In this document: positions 50,142 to 58,571 of the stretch, piece after piece | Layout: each line of letters starts with the position of its first letter | Numbering within the stretch: the stretch's first letter is position 1 | NCBI RefSeq assembly: GCF_049195245.1 | Contig: NZ_JBMIRR010000027.1 | Location: 1,178,001-1,242,000 of the forward strand | Reading direction: 5' to 3' | DNA: 64,000 nt | Origin: Arenimonas sp049195245 | Lineage (GTDB): Bacteria; Pseudomonadota; Gammaproteobacteria; Xanthomonadales; Xanthomonadaceae | The notes under the pieces: generated by a model | Told to the model about the DNA's origin: nothing | The model's database searches: none | What the model saw: the letters and a program-made list of their open reading frames with translations, nothing else | Translations under genes and position numbers: made by a program

Positions 50142-51386
50142 ATGCAGACGCTTGAAAAACTCGCGATCCTGGCCGACGCCGCCAAGTACGACGCGTCCTG
50201 CGCCTCCAGCGGCGCCGACCGTCGGAACTCGCTGGGCACGGGCGGCATCGGCAGCACCGAAGGCATGGGCATCTGCCATTCGTACACGCCCGACGGCCGC
50301 TGCGTTTCGCTGCTGAAGATCCTGCTCACCAACTTCTGCACCTTCGACTGCGCGTACTGCGTCAACCGGGTGTCGAGCAACGTGCGGCGCGCACGCTTCA
50401 CGCCGCAGGAAGTGGTGGACCTGACGCTGGACTTCTACAAGCGCAACTACATCGAGGGCCTGTTCCTGTCCAGCGGCATCATCCGCGACAGCGACTACAC
50501 GATGGAGCAACTGGTGGAAGTGGCGCGCTGCCTGCGCGAGGACCACAAGTTCGCCGGCTACATCCACCTCAAGACCATTCCCGACGCCACGCCCGAGCTG
50601 CTGGCGGCGGCCGGCCGCTACGCCGACCGGCTCAGCATCAATGTCGAACTGCCGACCGAAGCCGGCCTGGCGCAGCTGGCGCCGGAGAAGAAGCTGCCGG
50701 GCATCCGCGCGGCGATGGGCGACCTGCGCTGGCGCATCGAGGAAGGCAAGGAGGCGCGCAAGGCCGCGCCGAAATTCCGCGCCAAGCCGCCGCGCTTCGC
50801 ACCTGCCGGCCAGAGCACGCAGATGATCGTCGGCGCGGACCAGGCCGACGACCGCGCCATCCTGACCACGACCGAAAACCTGTACGGCAACTATCGGCTG
50901 CGGCGCGTGTACTTCTCCGCCTTCAGCCCGATCCCCGACGCCTCGAAGAAACTGCCGCTGCTGGCACCGCCGCTGCAGCGCGAGCACCGTCTCTACCAGG
51001 CCGACTGGCTGCTGCGTTTCTATGGCTTTGGCGTGGACGAGATCGCGCCGGCCAGCGGCGACGGCATGCTGGACCTGGACGTGGACCCGAAGCTGGCCTG
51101 GGCGCTGCGGAACCCGGCCCGCTTCCCGGTGGACATGAACACCGCGCCGCGCGAGATGCTGCTGCGGGTGCCGGGCATGGGCACGCGCAATGTCGAGCGC
51201 GTGATCAGTTCGCGCCGGCACGGCGCGCTGCGGGTGGCCGATCTGGCCCGGCTGCGGGTGCCGATGAAGAAGGTGCTGCCCTTCGTGTCGCTGCTGGACC
51301 ACCACCCCAAGGCCAGCCTGGACGATCCGCTGCGGCTGCGCACGCTGCTGGCGCCGCCGCCGCGCCAGCGCGGCCTGTTCGAGTGA
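50142..51386 (+). CDS. Radical SAM protein of the UDG-linked DNA modification/repair type
   Basis: 414 aa. Radical SAM cluster CTFDCAYC (Cys66, Cys70, Cys73). The N-terminus (LAILADAAKYDASCASSG, 8-25) and the C-terminal helix-hairpin-helix (about 335-360, LLRVPGMGTRNVERVIS) fit the family named for its link to uracil-DNA glycosylase-like proteins (TIGR03916 as I recall it). Its reaction is unknown; DNA or nucleotide modification is inferred from the partner. Followed after 10 bases by the DUF4130-UdgX gene. Confidence 0.9.
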   Translation: MQTLEKLAILADAAKYDASCASSGADRRNSLGTGGIGSTEGMGICHSYTPDGRCVSLLKILLTNFCTFDCAYCVNRVSSNVRRARFTPQEVVDLTLDFYKRNYIEGLFLSSGIIRDSDYTMEQLVEVARCLREDHKFAGYIHLKTIPDATPELLAAAGRYADRLSINVELPTEAGLAQLAPEKKLPGIRAAMGDLRWRIEEGKEARKAAPKFRAKPPRFAPAGQSTQMIVGADQADDRAILTTTENLYGNYRLRRVYFSAFSPIPDASKKLPLLAPPLQREHRLYQADWLLRFYGFGVDEIAPASGDGMLDLDVDPKLAWALRNPARFPVDMNTAPREMLLRVPGMGTRNVERVISSRRHGALRVADLARLRVPMKKVLPFVSLLDHHPKASLDDPLRLRTLLAPPPRQRGLFE

Positions 51387-51396
51387 TCCTGCCGGC

Positions 51397-52815
51397 GTGT
51401 ATTCGGCCAAGGTAGACCCGCCCTGGGACGGCGCCGCCTGGCGTCCGCTGGCGCGCGCCGCCCTTCGCGCCGGGGTGGCGCCGCCGGACATCGACTGGAG
51501 CGGCGATGCCCAGGCCACGCTGATGCCGGGACCGTCACTGGATTCGCTGCCGCCGCTGCGCGCCACGCCGCGGGTGCCTTCCGATTTCCTGTCGCTGGCC
51601 GACGCGGTGCTCTGCCATCGCGACCCGCAGCGCCACGCCCTGCTCTACCGCCTGCTCTGGCGCATCGCCGAGGGCGAGCGCGGCCTGCTCGAACGCGCCA
51701 CCGATCCGGACGTTCGGCGCGCGCAGGTGCTGGAGAAGGCCGTGGGCCGCGACAGCCACAAGATGAAGGCCTTCGTGCGCTTCCGTGCGGTCCCGGGTCA
51801 CGACAACACCTTCGTGGCCTGGTTCGAACCCGCGCACTACATCCTGGACCGCGTGGCGCCCTTCTTCGCGCGCCGTTTCGCGGGCATGCACTGGGCGATC
51901 AGCACGCCCTACCGCAGCGTGCGCTGGGACGGCGCCGCGCTGGCCTTCGGGCCCGGCGGCGCGCCCGGCGACGTGCCGGCGGAGGACGCGCAGGAAGACG
52001 CCTGGCGCATCTACTACGCCAACATCTTCAATCCCGCCCGCCTCAACCCGACCATGATGCGGCAGGAAATGCCGCAGAAATACTGGAAGAACCTGCCCGA
52101 GGCGGCCGAGCTGCCGCGGCTGATCCAGGGCGCCGGCGCGCGCGTGCGCGACATGGCCGAGCGCGAGGCCCAGCCCGCTCGCCGCCGCATTCCCGAGCGC
52201 GTCGCCACGCCGCTGCCCGCGCCGTCGGAGGGCCTGGCCGCGGCGCGTCGCGCGGCCAGCGATTGCCGTGCCTGCCCACTGTGGCAGCCCGCCACGCAGA
52301 CCGTGTTCGGCGAGGGCCCGGACGATGCCAGGGTGATGGTGGTCGGCGAACAGCCCGGCGACGAGGAGGACCTGCGCGGCCGCCCCTTCGTCGGCCCTTC
52401 GGGAAAACTGCTGGACCAGGCCCTGGCCGAACTGGGCTTGGACCGGTCCACGTTCTACCTCACCAATGCGGTCAAACATTTCCGCTTCGATCAGCGCGGC
52501 AAGGCCCGCCTGCACCGCAACCCCGATGCCCTGCACGTGCAGGCCTGCCAGCGCTGGCTGATGCTGGAGCTGGCCAGCCTGCGACCGGACATCGTGCTGT
52601 GCCTGGGCGCCACCGCTGCGCGCGCGGTGCTGGGACCGGGCTTCCGGCTGATGCAGGAACGCGGCCGCTGGCACGCACTGCCCGACGGCACGCGGGTGCT
52701 GGCCACCGTGCATCCGTCCTGGATCCTGCGCCAGCGCGATCCCGCCGCGCGCGAATCGGCCTGGCGCGGCTTCCTGCACGACCTGCGCCTGCTGTTGCCT
52801 CCGTCGGCGCCGTAA
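51397..52815 (+). CDS. DUF4130 - UdgX-type uracil-DNA glycosylase fusion
   Basis: 472 aa from GTG at 51397. The N-terminal half (about 60-245) is DUF4130 (probable DNA metabolism protein partnered with the upstream radical SAM family). The C-terminal half is a family-4-like UDG: 4Fe-4S ligands Cys290, Cys293, Cys384, Cys402; motif GEQPGDEED (317-325); FVGPSGKLLDQ; and HPS (439-441). The R-loop GKARLHRNP places His373 where Mycobacterium UdgX has the histidine that covalently traps uracil DNA. In many genomes the two halves are separate genes. It is 12 bases before bpt. Confidence 0.9.
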   Translation: MYSAKVDPPWDGAAWRPLARAALRAGVAPPDIDWSGDAQATLMPGPSLDSLPPLRATPRVPSDFLSLADAVLCHRDPQRHALLYRLLWRIAEGERGLLERATDPDVRRAQVLEKAVGRDSHKMKAFVRFRAVPGHDNTFVAWFEPAHYILDRVAPFFARRFAGMHWAISTPYRSVRWDGAALAFGPGGAPGDVPAEDAQEDAWRIYYANIFNPARLNPTMMRQEMPQKYWKNLPEAAELPRLIQGAGARVRDMAEREAQPARRRIPERVATPLPAPSEGLAAARRAASDCRACPLWQPATQTVFGEGPDDARVMVVGEQPGDEEDLRGRPFVGPSGKLLDQALAELGLDRSTFYLTNAVKHFRFDQRGKARLHRNPDALHVQACQRWLMLELASLRPDIVLCLGATAARAVLGPGFRLMQERGRWHALPDGTRVLATVHPSWILRQRDPAARESAWRGFLHDLRLLLPPSAP

Positions 52816-52827
52816 TAGACTGCGCGC

Positions 52828-53535
52828 ATGGGAAACCAGCCCGCCATCCGACTGTTCCAGACCGTCGAACACGCCTGCGGCTACTGGCCGGACCGGCTGT
52901 CGCGCGACCTGATCATCGACCCCACCGATCCTTATCTGTCGACGCTGTTCGCCCGCGCGCTGGCGATGGGCTTCCGCCGCTCCGGCGGCCACGTGTACCG
53001 GCCCTACTGTTCGGGCTGCCGCGCCTGCATCTCGGTGCGGGTGCCGGCCGCCACGTTCGAGCCCAACCGCAACCAGAAGCGCTGCCTGGCCCGCAACGCC
53101 GACCTCGAGGTGCGGCATGCGCCGGCGCGGCGCACCGCCGAGAATTTCGCGCTGTATCGCCGCTACCTCGACACCCGGCATGCCGGCGGCGGCATGGACG
53201 ATCCGGCGCCCGAAAACTTCGACGCCTTCCTGTCCTGCCACTGGAGCCCGACCGAGTTCATGGAGTTCCGCCTGGCCGGCGAGCTGGTGGCCGTGGCGGT
53301 CACCGATGTCGTGCCCGACGCCCTGTCGGCGGTGTACACCTTCTACGCGCCGGAACTGGCGGCGCGCAGCCTGGGCACCTACGCGATCCTGCGCCAGCTG
53401 CAGCGCGCGCGCGAGGAGGGCCGCAGCCACCTGTACCTGGGCTTCTGGCTCGAGGGCCACCCCAAGATGGCCTACAAGCGTGCGTACCGCCCGATGGAAT
53501 TCCTCGACGGCGCGCACTGGCGACCCATGCCCTGA
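52828..53535 (+). CDS. bpt: Aspartate/glutamate leucyltransferase (Bpt, ATE-like)
   Basis: 235 aa. Adds leucine from Leu-tRNA to proteins beginning with Asp or Glu, marking them for the N-end rule (ClpS/ClpAP). The cysteine-rich GHVYRPYCSGCRACISVRVP (about 54-73) and the C-terminal YLGFWLEGHPKMAYKRAYRPME are diagnostic. The Leu rather than Arg specificity is by family. Probably co-transcribed with the UdgX fusion. Confidence 0.93.
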   Translation: MGNQPAIRLFQTVEHACGYWPDRLSRDLIIDPTDPYLSTLFARALAMGFRRSGGHVYRPYCSGCRACISVRVPAATFEPNRNQKRCLARNADLEVRHAPARRTAENFALYRRYLDTRHAGGGMDDPAPENFDAFLSCHWSPTEFMEFRLAGELVAVAVTDVVPDALSAVYTFYAPELAARSLGTYAILRQLQRAREEGRSHLYLGFWLEGHPKMAYKRAYRPMEFLDGAHWRPMP

Positions 53536-53587
53536 TGCCGCCGCCACGGCGGATGCCGCGCGGCCCGATTCCCGGCACAATCGGCGC

Positions 53588-54820
53588 ATGAAGAGACCCT
53601 GGTTTTTCCTCGCCGGCGGGCTGTGCCTGGCCCTGCTGGCCGCCTGCGCCGGATCCCGCACCCCGATGAGCACACCGACGCCTGCCGATACCGATGCCGC
53701 GGCGCGTCCGCTGCGCTTTGCCACGTTCAACGCCTCGCTGTACGACGAAGAGCACGGCGGCCTGGTGGCACGGCTGGCCGACGGCGACGAGGATGCGCGC
53801 CGGATCGCGGCCACGGTTCAGCACCTGCGGCCCGACGTGGTGCTGATCAACGAATTCGACTACGACGACGCGGGCCGGGCGAAGACGCTGTTCCTGAAGC
53901 TCTACCTGGGCGTGGGCCAGGACGGGCAGGATCCGATCCACTACCCCTACGCCTACACGGCCGAGGTGAACACCGGCGTGCCCAGCGGACTGGACCTGGA
54001 CCAGGACGGCCGCATCGGTGGCGAAGGCCGCTACCACGGCAACGATGCCTGGGGTTACGGCCTGCATCCGGGCCAGTACGGCATGCTGGTGCTGTCCATG
54101 CATCCGATTGACGAGGCCGCGGTGCGCAGCTTCCGCCTGCTGCGCTGGAGCGCGATGCCCGGCGCCCTCAAGCCGGTGCGGCCCGATACCGGCCAGGCCT
54201 TCTACCCGGAGGCCGTGTGGTCGCAACTGCGCCTGAGTTCGAAGTCGCACTGGGACCTGCCGATCGACACGCCGCAGGGCCGCATCCATTTCCTGGTCGC
54301 CCACCCCACCCCGCCCGTGTTCGACGGCCCGGAGCGGCGCAATGCCGCGCGCAACCACGACGAGATCCGGCTGTGGGCGGAATACCTCAGCCCGGGCGAA
54401 AAACCCTGGCTCTGCGACGACGCCGGCCGCTGCGGCGGGCTGGCCGAAGGCGAACGCTTCGTGATCGCCGGCGACTACAACGCCGACCCGGCCGACGGCG
54501 GCAGCCTGCCCGGCAGCATCCACCAGCTGCTGGAACATCCGCGCGTGCTGCGCTTTGCCACGCCGCGCAGCGAAGGTGCCGTGGCCGCGGCGCAGGCCGA
54601 GCCCGCCAACCGCACGCATCGCACCGCCGCCGCGCACGACACCGCGTCCTTCGGCCCGCGCAACGGCAACTACCGCGTGGACTACGTGCTGCCCTCGGTC
54701 GGCCTACCGGTGCAGGCCAGCGGCGTGTTCTGGCCGCAGGCGGGCGAAACCGGTGCCGGTTGGCTGACGGCGACCGACCATCGTCTGGTCTGGGTGGACC
54801 TGGCCCCGGACGCGCGCTGA
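53588..54820 (+). CDS. Exported lipoprotein of the endonuclease/exonuclease/phosphatase fold
   Basis: 410 aa from ATG at 53588. Lipobox LLAAC (Cys about 20) marks a lipoprotein. The EEP pattern is complete: RFATFNASLY (Asn), LINEFDYDD (Glu), a SMHP segment, FLVAHPTPP (His), GDYNADP (Asp/Asn) and TATDHRLVWVDL (final Asp-His). An EF-like DLDQDGRIGG loop (about 138) may bind calcium. Substrate (nucleic acid, lipid or inositol phosphate) unknown. The gene converges on purT across a 55-base gap. Confidence 0.88.
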   Translation: MKRPWFFLAGGLCLALLAACAGSRTPMSTPTPADTDAAARPLRFATFNASLYDEEHGGLVARLADGDEDARRIAATVQHLRPDVVLINEFDYDDAGRAKTLFLKLYLGVGQDGQDPIHYPYAYTAEVNTGVPSGLDLDQDGRIGGEGRYHGNDAWGYGLHPGQYGMLVLSMHPIDEAAVRSFRLLRWSAMPGALKPVRPDTGQAFYPEAVWSQLRLSSKSHWDLPIDTPQGRIHFLVAHPTPPVFDGPERRNAARNHDEIRLWAEYLSPGEKPWLCDDAGRCGGLAEGERFVIAGDYNADPADGGSLPGSIHQLLEHPRVLRFATPRSEGAVAAAQAEPANRTHRTAAAHDTASFGPRNGNYRVDYVLPSVGLPVQASGVFWPQAGETGAGWLTATDHRLVWVDLAPDAR

Positions 54821-54875
54821 GCCGACCCAGCAGTTGCGGTGGCGGTATCGGACCGGACCGCGTCCGCCGATCGAC

Positions 54876-56081
54876 TCACTCCGGCCGCAGCGTCACCGTC
54901 AGGGCGGCCGCTGCGCGACGCGCCTTGGCGCGCGCGGCCTCGATGTCCTCGCCGCGGGCCAAGGTCACCGCGACCCGCCGGTGGCCCTCGACGCGCGGCT
55001 TGCCGAACAGGCGCAGCGCGGTGTCGGGTTCAACCAGGGCCGCGTCCACGTTCGAGAACTCCGGAACGCCGTGGCCGGTGGCCAGCACCGCGCAGGACGC
55101 GGACGGGCCGAGCGTGGCGATGTTGGGGATGGGCAGCCCAAGGATGGCGCGCGCATGCAGCGCGAATTCACTCAGCTCCTGCGACACCAGCGTAACCAGG
55201 CCGGTGTCGTGCGGGCGCGGCGATACCTCGCTGAACCAGACTTCGTCGCCCTGCACGAACAGCTCCACGCCGAACAGGCCCCAGCCGCCCAGGTTGTCGG
55301 TGATGGCCGCAGCGATCTCGCGCGAACGCTGCAGCGCAAGTGCGGACATCGGCTGCGGCATCCAGCTTTCGCGGTAATCGCCGTCCACCTGCAGGTGGCC
55401 AACCGGATCGCAGAACGAGGTGCCATCGCGGTGGCGTACGGTGAGCAGCGTGATCTCGTAGTCGAATCGGATGAAGCCTTCGACGATGCAGCGGCCTTGG
55501 CCGGCGCGGCCGCCGGTCTGCGCGTAGTCCCAGGCCGCATCCACGTCGGCCGCGGTGCGCACGGTGCTCTGGCCCTTGCCCGAGGACGACATCACCGGCT
55601 TGACCACGCAGGGCAGGCCGATCGCGGCGACGGCGGCGTGGTATTCCTCGCGCGTGTCCACGAAGCGGTAGGGCGAGGTGGGCAGGCCCAGGGTCTCGGC
55701 CGCGAGCCGGCGGATGCCCTCGCGGTCCATGGTGAGGCGCGCGGCGCGCGCGGTGGGGATCACCCGCACGCCGCCCTCGCCTTCCAGCTCCACCAGGGTC
55801 GGGGTGTGGATGGCCTCGATCTCCGGAACCACCAGGTCGGGTTTTTCATGCGCGATCAGGTCGCGCAGGGCGGCCGGATCGAGCATGTTCAGCGTGTGGC
55901 AACGGTGCGCCACCTGCATCGCCGGCGCATGGTCGTAGCGGTCGGCGGCGATCACCTCCACGCCCAGCCGCTGCAGTTCGATCACCACTTCCTTGCCCAG
56001 TTCGCCCGAGCCCAGCATCAGCACGCGGCGCGCGTGCGGCGAGAGGGGCGTGCCGAGGGTGACGGGTCCGGGCGAAGTCAT
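54876..56081 (-). CDS. purT: Formate-dependent phosphoribosylglycinamide formyltransferase
   Basis: 401 aa ATP-grasp enzyme using formate and ATP for the third step of purine synthesis. RVLMLGSGELGKEVVIE (19-35), VVKPVMSSSGKGQS (about 160-173, P-loop equivalent), FGVELFV and EVSPRPHDTGLVTL are all present. Divergent from the secreted 56210 gene; possible -10 TACAAT at 56109-56114. Confidence 0.96.
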   Translation of the reverse strand: MTSPGPVTLGTPLSPHARRVLMLGSGELGKEVVIELQRLGVEVIAADRYDHAPAMQVAHRCHTLNMLDPAALRDLIAHEKPDLVVPEIEAIHTPTLVELEGEGGVRVIPTARAARLTMDREGIRRLAAETLGLPTSPYRFVDTREEYHAAVAAIGLPCVVKPVMSSSGKGQSTVRTAADVDAAWDYAQTGGRAGQGRCIVEGFIRFDYEITLLTVRHRDGTSFCDPVGHLQVDGDYRESWMPQPMSALALQRSREIAAAITDNLGGWGLFGVELFVQGDEVWFSEVSPRPHDTGLVTLVSQELSEFALHARAILGLPIPNIATLGPSASCAVLATGHGVPEFSNVDAALVEPDTALRLFGKPRVEGHRRVAVTLARGEDIEAARAKARRAAAALTVTLRPE

Positions 56082-56108
56082 GGGTAGGTTCCGTGCGGGA
56101 AACCGTGG

Positions 56109-56114
56109 ATTGTA
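56109..56114 (-). promoter_or_regulatory. Possible -10 of purT
   Basis: Minus-strand TACAAT, about 28 bases upstream of the purT start at 56081. No clear -35 is seen in the GC-rich sequence above it. Weak. Confidence 0.3.
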
Positions 56115-56209
56115 GCGTTTGGCCCGGCCGCGCCGGCGGCCTCGGGCCGGATCCGGTTCTGCCCGGGGCGTGTTTCTGGCATCCTCGCTCTTCCAAGACA
56201 GAACCCCGC

Positions 56210-57094
56210 ATGCATCGACTCCTGTTCGCCCTGCTCCTGCTGTCCGGGCCGGTTTTCGCCGCCCGCTGGTCCGCCCCCGAAGTCGCGGGGCTGGTCACGC
56301 ACAAGGCGATGGACGAGATCAGCGGGCTGGCGCCTTCGCGCAGCCACCCGGGCTTGTTCTGGGCCATCAACGACGGCGGCAACAGCGCGCAGTTGCACCT
56401 GATGGATGCCCGCGGCCAGCACCAGGCCAGCGTGGACATCCAGGGCGTCCGCAACGTGGACTGGGAAGATCTGGCCTCGTTCGAACTCGACGGCCGCCAT
56501 TACCTGCTGATCGCCGACACCGGCGACAACGGCGGCATCCGCCGCGACCTGGCCCTGCAAGTGATCGAGGAGCCCAGCGACCTGGCCTCGCCGGCGCCGG
56601 TGGCCTGGACGCTGGAGTTCGACTGGCCCGACGGCCCGCGTGACTGCGAGGCGGTGGCCGTGGACGTGGCCCGCGGCGAAGTGCTGCTGATCTCGAAAAA
56701 GCGCGTGCCCGCCGAGTTGTTCCGCATTCCCCTGGCCCGCAGCCCGCAGCGCCAGACCGCCGAGCTGGTGGGCACCCTGCAGGGCATCGAACAGCCCGAC
56801 GGCAGCGACCTGCAGCGCAGCCCCACCTATGGCCGCTATCGCGCCCAGGTCACCGGGGTCGACCTGAGCCCCAATGGCCGCGTGCTGGCCGTGCTGAACT
56901 ACCGCTCGATCCATTTCATCACCCGCGACGGCGGTGGCGACTGGGCCGAGGCGCTGGCGCGCCCGCTGCCGCACCTGGATCTGCCTTGGATGCCCCAGGC
57001 CGAGGCCGTGGCCTTCTCGCTGGATGGCCTCAGCCTGACCATCGCCAGCGAACAGCTGCCCTCGCCCCTGGTCCGGTTCCGGGTCGAGCGCTGA
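56210..57094 (+). CDS. Exported beta-propeller-like protein of unknown function
   Basis: 294 aa from ATG at 56210 (MHRLLFALLLLSGPVFA, a signal peptide cleaved near VFAA). An upstream in-frame extension to 56093 lacks a signal and is rejected. The body has repeats such as ISGLAPSRSHPGLFWAINDGG, NVDWEDLASFELDG, YLLIADTGDNGGIRRDLAL and DCEAVAVDVARGEVLLISK, which resemble extracytoplasmic propeller/esterase-like proteins with a calcium-site DTGDN. No catalytic triad is obvious. Function unknown. Confidence 0.75.
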   Translation: MHRLLFALLLLSGPVFAARWSAPEVAGLVTHKAMDEISGLAPSRSHPGLFWAINDGGNSAQLHLMDARGQHQASVDIQGVRNVDWEDLASFELDGRHYLLIADTGDNGGIRRDLALQVIEEPSDLASPAPVAWTLEFDWPDGPRDCEAVAVDVARGEVLLISKKRVPAELFRIPLARSPQRQTAELVGTLQGIEQPDGSDLQRSPTYGRYRAQVTGVDLSPNGRVLAVLNYRSIHFITRDGGGDWAEALARPLPHLDLPWMPQAEAVAFSLDGLSLTIASEQLPSPLVRFRVER

Positions 57095-57130
57095 GCCGCG
57101 GGCCAGGCCGGAGGTCGGCCCGGCTTCCGG

Positions 57131-57160
57131 CATCTTGCAAGATGATATCTTTATGATATC
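57131..57160. promoter_or_regulatory. Operator/promoter of the SPFH-Arc operon: palindrome plus 11-bp tandem repeats
   Basis: A perfect 14-bp palindrome CATCTTGCAAGATG (57131-57144) runs into two direct copies of ATGATATC (57142-57149 and 57153-57160) whose starts are 11 bp apart, one helical turn. Candidate -10 elements TATCTT (57146-57151) and TATGAT (57152-57157) lie within the repeats. This island of low GC sits 28 bases before the SPFH start. Spacing fits side-by-side binding of a ribbon-helix-helix repressor, and the operon encodes one (58371-58553). Confidence 0.6.
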
Positions 57161-57187
57161 GTCGGATCACCTCAAGGGAGATCCGCC

Positions 57188-58051
57188 ATGAAAGAACAGT
57201 CGCTCCGCTCCGTCCCCGGCATTCCGACCGTGCTGGCCCTGCTGCTGGCGCTGGGCGGCGCGCTGGCCCTGTTCATCTACGGCATCCGGGAGCACGACGC
57301 CGCCTTCATCGTGGGCGCCCTGATCCTGGGCGTGGTCGCACTGTTCGGCATGTGCGGCTTCTACATGGTCGAGCCCAACCAGGCCGCCGTCCTTAGCCTG
57401 TTCGGCGAGTACAAGGGCACCTGCAAGGATCAGGGCCTGCGCTGGAACAACCCCTTCTACTCTGCAAAGAAGATTTCACTGCGCGTGCGCAACTTCGAGT
57501 CGGGCAAGCTCAAGGTCAACGACCTCGACGGCAGCCCGATCGAAATCGGCGCGGTGGTGGTCTGGCAGGTGGTGGATTCGGCCGAGGCCGTCTACAACGT
57601 GGACGACTACGAAAGCTTCGTGCACATCCAGTCCGAAGCCGCGCTGCGCGCGATGGCCACCAGCTATCCCTACGACCAGCACGAGGACGGCAAGATCTCG
57701 CTGCGCAGCCACGCCGCCGAAATCGCCAAGCACCTCACCGAAGAAATCCAGGAGCGCCTGGCCCAGGCCGGCGTGAACGTGGCCGAGGCCCGCATCAGCC
57801 ACCTGGCCTACGCGCCGGAGATCGCCCAGGCCATGCTGCAGCGCCAGCAGGCCGGCGCGATCATCGCCGCCCGCACCCGCATCGTCGAAGGTGCGGTCAG
57901 CATGGTGGAAATGGCGCTGGAGCAGCTGTCGGCCCGCAAGGTGGTGGACCTGGACCCCGAGCGCCGCGCGGTGATGGTGAGCAACCTGCTGGTGGTGCTG
58001 TGCGGCGAGCGCGGTACCCAGCCGGTGGTGAACGCCGGCTCCATCTACTGA
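57188..58051 (+). CDS. SPFH/band-7 domain membrane protein
   Basis: 287 aa. Two transmembrane helices (about 15-35 and 38-62), then an SPFH domain (about 60-220) beginning FYMVEPNQAAVLSLFGEYKGT, with coiled-coil-like helices after it. No nodulation-factor (NfeD) partner follows. SPFH proteins assemble as membrane rings and scaffold proteases or stress responses. A good AAGGGAG Shine-Dalgarno precedes ATG at 57188. First gene of an operon with the small membrane protein (58053) and the Arc-type repressor. Confidence 0.88.
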   Translation: MKEQSLRSVPGIPTVLALLLALGGALALFIYGIREHDAAFIVGALILGVVALFGMCGFYMVEPNQAAVLSLFGEYKGTCKDQGLRWNNPFYSAKKISLRVRNFESGKLKVNDLDGSPIEIGAVVVWQVVDSAEAVYNVDDYESFVHIQSEAALRAMATSYPYDQHEDGKISLRSHAAEIAKHLTEEIQERLAQAGVNVAEARISHLAYAPEIAQAMLQRQQAGAIIAARTRIVEGAVSMVEMALEQLSARKVVDLDPERRAVMVSNLLVVLCGERGTQPVVNAGSIY

Positions 58052-58052
58052 G

Positions 58053-58367
58053 ATGGCCATGGACGAAATGCTGCTCGGTGGAATGATCGCGATCCTGAGC
58101 GCCCTGCCGGGCCTGGCCCTGGGCGTGGCCTTGCTGATGGGCAAGTGGCGGCCCGCGTCGATGAGCACGGCGCGGGACCCGGCGCGGGCGCGCGCGGCCC
58201 TGGGCATCTACCTGATCCTGATCGACGGCCTGATCCTGCTGATGGGCGTCCTGCTGATCGCGCTGCCCGCCGAGCGCGTCGTAGCCCTGGTCCCCTATGC
58301 GGTGGGCACGGTGGTGGCGGTGTCGACCCTGGGGCTGGTGCCGCTGCTCCGGGCCGGCCGAAGCTGA
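58053..58367 (+). CDS. Small three-helix membrane protein, unknown function
   Basis: 104 aa with three predicted hydrophobic segments (about 6-28, 48-68 and 74-96). No conserved family that I recognise. It starts one base after the SPFH stop and ends three bases before the Arc-type gene, so it is almost certainly co-transcribed and co-regulated; a role with the SPFH scaffold is an inference. Confidence 0.75.
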   Translation: MAMDEMLLGGMIAILSALPGLALGVALLMGKWRPASMSTARDPARARAALGIYLILIDGLILLMGVLLIALPAERVVALVPYAVGTVVAVSTLGLVPLLRAGRS

Positions 58368-58370
58368 GCG

Positions 58371-58553
58371 ATGGCCGAGAAAAAAGCCTATCCGCTGCGC
58401 ATCAACGCCGAAGTCCTGGACGCGGTCCAGCGCTGGTCGGACGACGAGCTGCGCTCGCTCAACGCTCAGATCGAATACGTGCTGCGCGACGCGCTGCGCA
58501 AGGCCGGTCGCCTGCGCACGCCGGAAGGCGCCGACGATGCCGAGCCCGGCTGA
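58371..58553 (+). CDS. Arc-type ribbon-helix-helix DNA-binding protein
   Basis: 60 aa. The N-terminal strand YPLRINAEVLDAVQRWSDD followed by helices RSLNAQIEYVLRDALRKAGR matches the Arc/RHH fold, where the strand dimer reads the major groove. It is the third gene of the SPFH operon. Its most likely target is the tandem ATGATATC site upstream of the operon, which would make it an autorepressor; this is inferred from spacing. Not a toxin-antitoxin pair: no toxin-like gene is next to it. Confidence 0.8.
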   Translation: MAEKKAYPLRINAEVLDAVQRWSDDELRSLNAQIEYVLRDALRKAGRLRTPEGADDAEPG

Positions 58554-58571
58554 CCCCGCCCGGAACCCACG

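Noticed and set aside
58371..58553. The small RHH protein as the antitoxin of a toxin-antitoxin pair.
   Set aside because: Neither neighbour resembles a toxin: one is a three-helix membrane protein and the other a PH-like membrane protein. The better model is autoregulation of the SPFH operon.
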